Source: Oscillospiraceae bacterium (lineage in GTDB: Bacteria; Bacillota_A; Clostridia; Oscillospirales; Oscillospiraceae). From it: a stretch of DNA of 7,773 nt. Below, piece after piece: positions 3,940-7,773 of the stretch. Each line of letters starts with the position of its first letter. The stretch's first letter is position 1. The position numbers and the translations under genes were made by a program. The stretch is from contig JAFZOC010000222.1 of NCBI GenBank assembly GCA_017550765.1, positions 1-7,773 on the forward strand, read 5' to 3'. The notes beneath the pieces are model-generated. The model was not told the origin of the DNA. It did not search any database and saw only the letters and a list, made by a program, of their open reading frames with translations.

Positions 3940-6393
3940 ATGGAGCGCTTCGGACGTTTCTATCTGGATAAGGAAAAAGACATCGTCGTCGACCTCTTTC
4001 TGGATGACGACGAACTGCACTATATGCTGCGCACGCCCAACCACCACACGGGTAATCTGATCTCCAACCTGGCCAAGCTCTGCTCCCTGCCCATCAGCGA
4101 GGACGAACAGGGCCTGAAAGTCATCCGCGGAACGGTCCCCAGTTACGTGGACGGCCAGAACAGACGGCTCTTCATCTTCCGTCTGGGCAACACCAAGGTC
4201 GCGAACATCTGGCCGGACGGCAGCGTCGAGCTGAAGGCTTCCATCCCGGCGATCTCCAAAACGCTGATGAGCCAGACCAAGGACTATCATTTGGACGAGG
4301 TCCGCACCATCGTCAAGACCTATATCCGCAGCGAGGCCAAGTTCCGCACCGATCTGCATACCCACATGAACGCGATCCTCTCCCCGGATATCCTGATCGC
4401 GCTCGGCATCTGCCATCAGATCCGTTATCCCTACTATTACATCAAAAAGCTCGGTCTGCGCGTCAGCGAGAAGCAGCGCGCTGCCCTCGTTTCACAGCGC
4501 GCGCTGGTCGCGCAGCGTTTCGACGGATCCCCGCTGGTGGGGAAATACCGGGAACGCCGCATCGACGACAATATCTTCCTGAACTTTGCCGATCTGATCC
4601 TGGGGAACATCCCGGACGCCGCGTGGAACATCAGGCAGATCCGCAGTTCTCTTACCATCCCCAAGGACGGTCAGGCCGTCTTCGCCGACCTGGAGAAGGT
4701 CTTCCTGTATCGCTATGTCTTCACCAAAGGTACCCCTGCGGATGAGACGATCTCCCTGCGACAGCTGGAACAGATCCCCGACCCCGACGTCCTGCGGATC
4801 TGCGCCAGGATCCTGGCAGACCGCGAGAGCCCCGACTTTCGGAACGACACGCTCTTTCAGGACAAGCTCCTTTGGATCGCACGGTCTTATGCGCGGTGTG
4901 GCATCGAGTACGTGGAGATCTCCGATACCACGCTGGTGAAGAAAGGCGAAGCAGTCGAGATGCTCCGCCAGGTCCATCAGGTCATGCCCGCAATCACCCG
5001 CGAGACCGGGGTCCTGATCCGTTTCCTGGCCGGCATCCGCCGCGTGCCCCTCACCATCATCAAAGACGCTGTCACGCCGAACGATTACCTGGCTGAGAAC
5101 CTGCAAGTCCTGCGCGCGGTGGCGGTCGACCCCTACGTGGCGGGCAGCGATATCCTGGGCGAGGAGATCAACGATATCCAGGAACTGCACCCCGTGATCC
5201 GGGAGCTGGTGCGCATCGCGCAGCTCGACCCCGGCTTTGTGATCCGTATCCACGCCGGCGAGAACGACAGTCTGCGAGACAACGTGGCCAACAGCGTCAT
5301 GCTCGTACGCCAGTCCCTTGCGCCCGGCCAGCGGATGCCCCATGTGCGCATCGGCCATGGGCTCTACGCTGCGGATCTTCACAGCCCCAAAGGGCAGCAG
5401 CTGCTGCGCGACCTGGTGGAGGATGAGGTCGTCCTGGAGTTCCAGATCACATCCAATGTGCGTCTGAACAATCTGAGCGACCTGGGCCGCCATCCGCTGA
5501 AAGCCTTCCTGCGCGCAGGCGTCTTCTGCGTCCAGGGCACCGACGGCTGCGCGCTCTACGGGACCGACCCCATCGAAGAGGAGCTGTCCCTGGAGAAGAT
5601 GCTCGGTCTGAGCTATGAGGAGCTCTGCCTGATGCGCGCGCATGACGCGCGTATCGCCAACGGCAGCCGGCGGATCTTCCGGGAGAAGTCGGTCCGTTTC
5701 GATCAGGAGCGCGGCGATCTCTCTCCCGCGGAGCATCTGGCCCGCCGCATCCAGGAGACCGAAAAGGCTTCCGATGTGCTCTGGCTCAACAAAGGCAAGC
5801 TGGACGCCCGCGAAGCGCTCTCTGGCCAGATCTCGGACCTCCCCCATGGGCTCTTCCCGATCGTGATCGCCGGCGGCAGCTTCAACAGCGACAGACACAC
5901 CACGCGTCTCAACGAGCACAACAAGCAGATCCTGGACCGTCTCCTGTCAGAGGCGGATCCCGGCAAGTGCTTCTTCGTTGTCGGCCACTCCTGCTCCGGC
6001 TACGAGGGCTATCTGATCCGCCGCAACGCAGGACGCTTCCCGATCTATGCGATCGTACCCACCAGTCTCAGCCGCGCCGAGCGCGATCGTCTCCAGCGCA
6101 GCGGTGTGTCGATCCGCATCTCGATCGAGCCCACAGGCATGGGGCTCTACAAGAGCTTCGCCTATGAGATCTTCAAGCGTCGCCCCTCCGCGCTCCTGGC
6201 TTTCGACGGGAACTCCGCCGCAGCGAACCTGGTCCAGGAGGCGAAGAACGGCCGGCAAAAATGCGATATCTATTTGGACGTCCGTTCCAGGGCGCTGCGC
6301 GCCAAAGCCGCCACGCTCCACGGTTACGTGACGGACATCGCCGCGACTGAGGATGTCGCAGGACGGATCCTGGACGAGCACGCCCTCCGTTGA
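3940..6393 (+). CDS. Adenosine-deaminase-like metallohydrolase fused to a C-terminal SLOG/LOG-like Rossmann domain
   Basis: An 817-aa protein with three regions. Residues 1 to about 130 form an unassigned alpha/beta extension. Residues about 135-570 carry the adenosine/AMP deaminase TIM-barrel motifs in order: DLHTHMN (H140, H142, metal), YVE (324-326), GSDILGEE (402-409), IHAGE (H438 metal, E441 catalytic), RIGHG (H473), EFQITSN (500-506) and GTDG (D535 metal). The usual TDD reads TDG, so the second Asp, which contacts the purine in classical adenosine deaminase, is Gly536. From the HxH motif to HAGE is about 296 residues, against roughly 197 in mouse ADA. Residues about 638-800 look like a nucleotide-binding Rossmann/SLOG fold: VIAGGSF (642-648), FVVGHSCSGYEGYLI (679-693), IYAIVP and LLAFDGNSAAANLV (752-765). 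The start is fixed by AGGAGG at 3930-3935, 4 nt before the ATG. The frame is open further upstream, but that part overlaps the methyltransferase. Likely role: hydrolytic deamination or related chemistry on a nucleoside or nucleotide, gated or supplied by the C-terminal domain (inference). Confidence 0.85.
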   Translation: MERFGRFYLDKEKDIVVDLFLDDDELHYMLRTPNHHTGNLISNLAKLCSLPISEDEQGLKVIRGTVPSYVDGQNRRLFIFRLGNTKVANIWPDGSVELKASIPAISKTLMSQTKDYHLDEVRTIVKTYIRSEAKFRTDLHTHMNAILSPDILIALGICHQIRYPYYYIKKLGLRVSEKQRAALVSQRALVAQRFDGSPLVGKYRERRIDDNIFLNFADLILGNIPDAAWNIRQIRSSLTIPKDGQAVFADLEKVFLYRYVFTKGTPADETISLRQLEQIPDPDVLRICARILADRESPDFRNDTLFQDKLLWIARSYARCGIEYVEISDTTLVKKGEAVEMLRQVHQVMPAITRETGVLIRFLAGIRRVPLTIIKDAVTPNDYLAENLQVLRAVAVDPYVAGSDILGEEINDIQELHPVIRELVRIAQLDPGFVIRIHAGENDSLRDNVANSVMLVRQSLAPGQRMPHVRIGHGLYAADLHSPKGQQLLRDLVEDEVVLEFQITSNVRLNNLSDLGRHPLKAFLRAGVFCVQGTDGCALYGTDPIEEELSLEKMLGLSYEELCLMRAHDARIANGSRRIFREKSVRFDQERGDLSPAEHLARRIQETEKASDVLWLNKGKLDAREALSGQISDLPHGLFPIVIAGGSFNSDRHTTRLNEHNKQILDRLLSEADPGKCFFVVGHSCSGYEGYLIRRNAGRFPIYAIVPTSLSRAERDRLQRSGVSIRISIEPTGMGLYKSFAYEIFKRRPSALLAFDGNSAAANLVQEAKNGRQKCDIYLDVRSRALRAKAATLHGYVTDIAATEDVAGRILDEHALR

Positions 6394-6464
6394 CGTCTTT
6401 TTGAGGACGCGGCGCCGTGCGGCCGCCTGCCGCTCTCCTGCGACCGTTCTCAAATATGCAGAAA

Positions 6465-6501
6465 TGAAAAACACCGGCGCCCCATCAGGGGTGCCGGTGT
6501 T
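6465..6501 (-). terminator. Intrinsic terminator of rpsU
   Basis: A long hairpin lies 10 nt beyond the rpsU stop. AACACCGGC (6470-6478) pairs with GCCGGTGTT (6493-6501), and CCCC (6480-6483) pairs with GGGG (6488-6491), around an ATCA loop. The remaining 6479/6492 position is a G-T wobble on the + strand (C/A on the - strand). On the - strand the stem is followed by a T-run (complement of 6467-6471). On the + strand it is followed by TCCATTC, a poor T-tract, so it may also partly stop the convergent cassette that ends at 6393, for which no better terminator is visible. Confidence 0.85.
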
Positions 6502-6511
6502 CCATTCTCGA

Positions 6512-6697
6512 TCAATAGAAACGCTTGTTCTTGTTCTTGCGGGCCGCCTCGGATTTCTTGCGGCGCTTGACGCTGGGGCTCTGATAGTACTCTTTCTTTC
6601 TCAGATCCGCCAGGACGCCGGACTTCGCGCAGCTGCGCTTGAAGCGCTTCAGAGCGTTGTCCAGAGACTCGTTTTCCTTGACGTAGATTTCAGACAT
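6512..6697 (-). CDS. rpsU: Small ribosomal subunit protein bS21
   Basis: A complete 61-aa protein, the last-assembled small-subunit protein that sits near the 3' end of 16S rRNA at the mRNA exit and helps initiation. The family pattern is unmistakable: [20 protein letters not shown], then [20 protein letters not shown], then a basic tail ([18 protein letters not shown]). The length is normal for the family. The start is preceded by a strong purine tract (GGAGGGAGGG, complement of 6704-6713) 6 nt from the ATG. It is transcribed alone from its own consensus promoter, with a leader of about 65 nt and its own terminator. Confidence 0.97.
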   Translation of the reverse strand: MSEIYVKENESLDNALKRFKRSCAKSGVLADLRKKEYYQSPSVKRRKKSEAARKNKNKRFY

Positions 6698-6762
6698 GTA
6701 TTTCCCTCCCTCCAGAACGCCTTGCGACGCTTTAAGGGCCGATCGGTACTCGGCTTTGTAAC
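6698..6762 (-). promoter_or_regulatory. rpsU 5' leader with ribosome binding site and a small hairpin
   Basis: This is the stretch between the predicted transcription start (about 6762) and the rpsU ATG. It contains the strong ribosome binding site at 6704-6713. Read on the - strand, a 5-bp stem GCCGA/TCGGC (complement of 6750-6754 and 6738-6742) is followed by a weaker GCGTC/GGCGT pairing. Ribosomal protein leaders often carry feedback sites, but I recognise no described S21 leader motif here. Confidence 0.35.
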
Positions 6763-6768
6763 ATTCAC

Positions 6769-6797
6769 ATTATACAGGTCCTGACCCGATTTGTCAA
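6769..6797 (-). promoter_or_regulatory. Consensus vegetative (sigma-A/sigma-70) promoter for rpsU
   Basis: On the - strand, TTGACA (complement of 6792-6797) and TATAAT (complement of 6769-6774) are both perfect consensus hexamers with the ideal 17-nt spacer. Transcription would start near 6762, about 65 nt before rpsU. This is the only textbook promoter visible in the window and fits a highly expressed ribosomal gene. Confidence 0.9.
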
Positions 6798-6800
6798 GTT

Positions 6801-6923
6801 TTACTTATCATTTTCAGGCGCGGACTTATCATGTGCATCACGTAACAGATCCGAGCGACGGTATCCAGCCGAGGCCGTCACGATCTCGCCATCTGCTGTG
6901 AGAACGCGCAGGCTCGACGCTCC
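6801..6923 (-). other. Coding-like open stretch without a start codon between leuS and rpsU
   Basis: One - strand frame is open for about 40 codons, from just after a TGA at 6926-6924 to a TAA at 6803-6801. It reads like protein sequence (SSLRVLTADGEIVTASAGYR, ending in a charged tail), but it has no ATG and no usable ribosome binding site. It could be a decayed 3' end of a lost gene, or chance openness. The rest of the 6763-6940 gap shows no clear leuS terminator. Confidence 0.15.
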
Positions 6924-6940
6924 TCACCTGATGCCCGAGA

Positions 6941-7773
6941 TCATTTTGCCGGTCTCAGGATCAGATTGATGAGCTTGTTCTTGACGACGATGGTCTTCAC
7001 CAGCTGCATGCCCTGCATCTGACGCTGGATCTTCTCCTCAGCACAGGCGGCGGCGATCACCACGTCGTCAGGGGCATCCACAGGGACGACTATGGTGGCG
7101 CGGAGCTTGCCGTTGACCTGCACAGCCATCTCCTTCTCCGCGTCCCGGGTCTTGGCTTCGTCATAGACCGGCCAGGACATCTGCATGGCCATCTTGCCGT
7201 ACCTGTCGGCGAAGCCCAGCAGCTCCCACATCTCCTCAGCGATATGGGGCGCGAAGGGACTGAGCATCAGGAGCAGGTATTCCAGATCGCCTTTGGATAC
7301 GCCGTTGGAGTAGAACTCGTTCACCATGGTCATCAGCGCCGCGATCGCGGTGTTGAGCTTCAGGCTCTCGATATCGTCGCTGACCTTTTTGATGGTCTTG
7401 TGGATGATGCTCTCGTTTTTCGGCGTGACGGACAGATCGTCTCTCGCCAGATCCATCAGGTTCCAGCAACGGTCCAGGAAGCGTCTGGATCCCTTCACAG
7501 CGTCGTCAGACCAGGTGGCGGTCTTCTCGAAGTCGCCGATGAACATGATGTAGATGCGCATGGTGTCGGCTCCGTAGGCTTTCACCACATCGTCCGGGTT
7601 CACCACGTTGCCCAGGGACTTGGACATCTTCACAGAGGGGCGCAGGGCGAGGTTGCCGTACTTGGCGATCAGGGCCTGTTTCTCCTCCTCAGACTCCGCG
7701 TAGCCCACATAATGGGGATTGCGCCCCAGGATCATGCCGTGGGATGTGCGCTTGGCATAGGGCTCGGGCGTGT
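6941..7773 (-). CDS. leuS: Leucyl-tRNA synthetase, C-terminal part (5' end outside window)
   Basis: The frame is open to the right edge, so about 277 C-terminal residues are seen of a protein normally above 800 aa. The class Ia synthetase signature KMSKS (complement of 7616-7630) is intact within VKMSKSLGNVVNPDDVV. It is followed by YGADTMRIYIMFIGDFEKTATWSDDAVKG, the family's stem-contact-fold region, and then the helical anticodon-binding domain. A small C-terminal domain follows (VQVNGKLRATIVVPVDAPDD through KTIVVKNKLINLI). The enzyme charges tRNA-Leu in the cytoplasm. Nothing in the visible part is broken. No strong terminator follows the stop; the rpsU promoter lies about 145 nt downstream. 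Confidence 0.96.
   Translation of the reverse strand, partial: TPEPYAKRTSHGMILGRNPHYVGYAESEEEKQALIAKYGNLALRPSVKMSKSLGNVVNPDDVVKAYGADTMRIYIMFIGDFEKTATWSDDAVKGSRRFLDRCWNLMDLARDDLSVTPKNESIIHKTIKKVSDDIESLKLNTAIAALMTMVNEFYSNGVSKGDLEYLLLMLSPFAPHIAEEMWELLGFADRYGKMAMQMSWPVYDEAKTRDAEKEMAVQVNGKLRATIVVPVDAPDDVVIAAACAEEKIQRQMQGMQLVKTIVVKNKLINLILRPAK

Noticed and set aside
4492..5919. 475-codon open frame on the - strand inside the deaminase-like gene
   Set aside because: It is the antisense of a G+C-rich real gene. The translation is His/Asp/Gln/Val-rich with no domain pattern, while the + strand carries clear catalytic motifs.
2291..6393. Identification of the cassette as RADAR or type III CRISPR Cad1
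   Set aside because: No RdrA-type ATPase, no CARF domain recognisable before the deaminase domain, and no CRISPR array or cas gene is in the window. Only the deaminase fold is shared.
6470..6501. Hairpin as an attachment site or mobile-element end
   Set aside because: Its position just after rpsU and the T-run on the - strand explain it fully as an intrinsic terminator. No matching copy is seen elsewhere in the window.

Overview
The window looks like chromosome of a Bacillota bacterium, most likely a Clostridia-type gut or rumen anaerobe. The support is strong AGGAGG-type ribosome binding sites, a lysine/arginine-rich ribosomal protein S21, a perfect vegetative promoter (TTGACA, 17 nt, TATAAT) in front of it, and best-fitting protein families that are common in Clostridia. 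No species call is possible from the sequence alone.

Layout. (1) Left edge, 1-422: the C-terminal end of a pyridoxamine-phosphate-oxidase-like flavin protein in visibly A+T-richer DNA, then a 172-nt gap. (2) 423-2045: two independent-looking accessory genes on the + strand, a class I SAM methyltransferase and a GNAT acetyltransferase of the ZmaR-like type. (3) 2046-2290: a densely self-complementary leader with a candidate terminator. (4) 2291-6393: three consecutive + strand genes with short gaps and no clear internal terminator. They encode an uncharacterised 243-aa protein, a second and different SAM methyltransferase, and an 817-aa protein. The last reads as an N-terminal extension, an adenosine-deaminase-like metallohydrolase domain and a C-terminal SLOG/LOG-like Rossmann nucleotide-binding domain. 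(5) 6465-7773: housekeeping genes on the - strand, rpsU with its own promoter, leader and terminator, and the 3' end of leuS. The 2291-6393 unit is convergent with rpsU.

The most interesting item is the adenosine-deaminase-like/SLOG-like fusion and the cassette around it. The deaminase domain keeps the metal and catalytic residues (HxH, HAGE, GHG, TD). It has lost the second Asp of the usual TDDP motif, which contacts the purine base, so its substrate may not be adenosine. A predicted nucleotide-derivative-binding domain on the same chain, and a cotranscribed methyltransferase, suggest a nucleotide-processing, salvage or signalling/defence function. This is inference. The sequence shows the motifs and the arrangement, not the activity.
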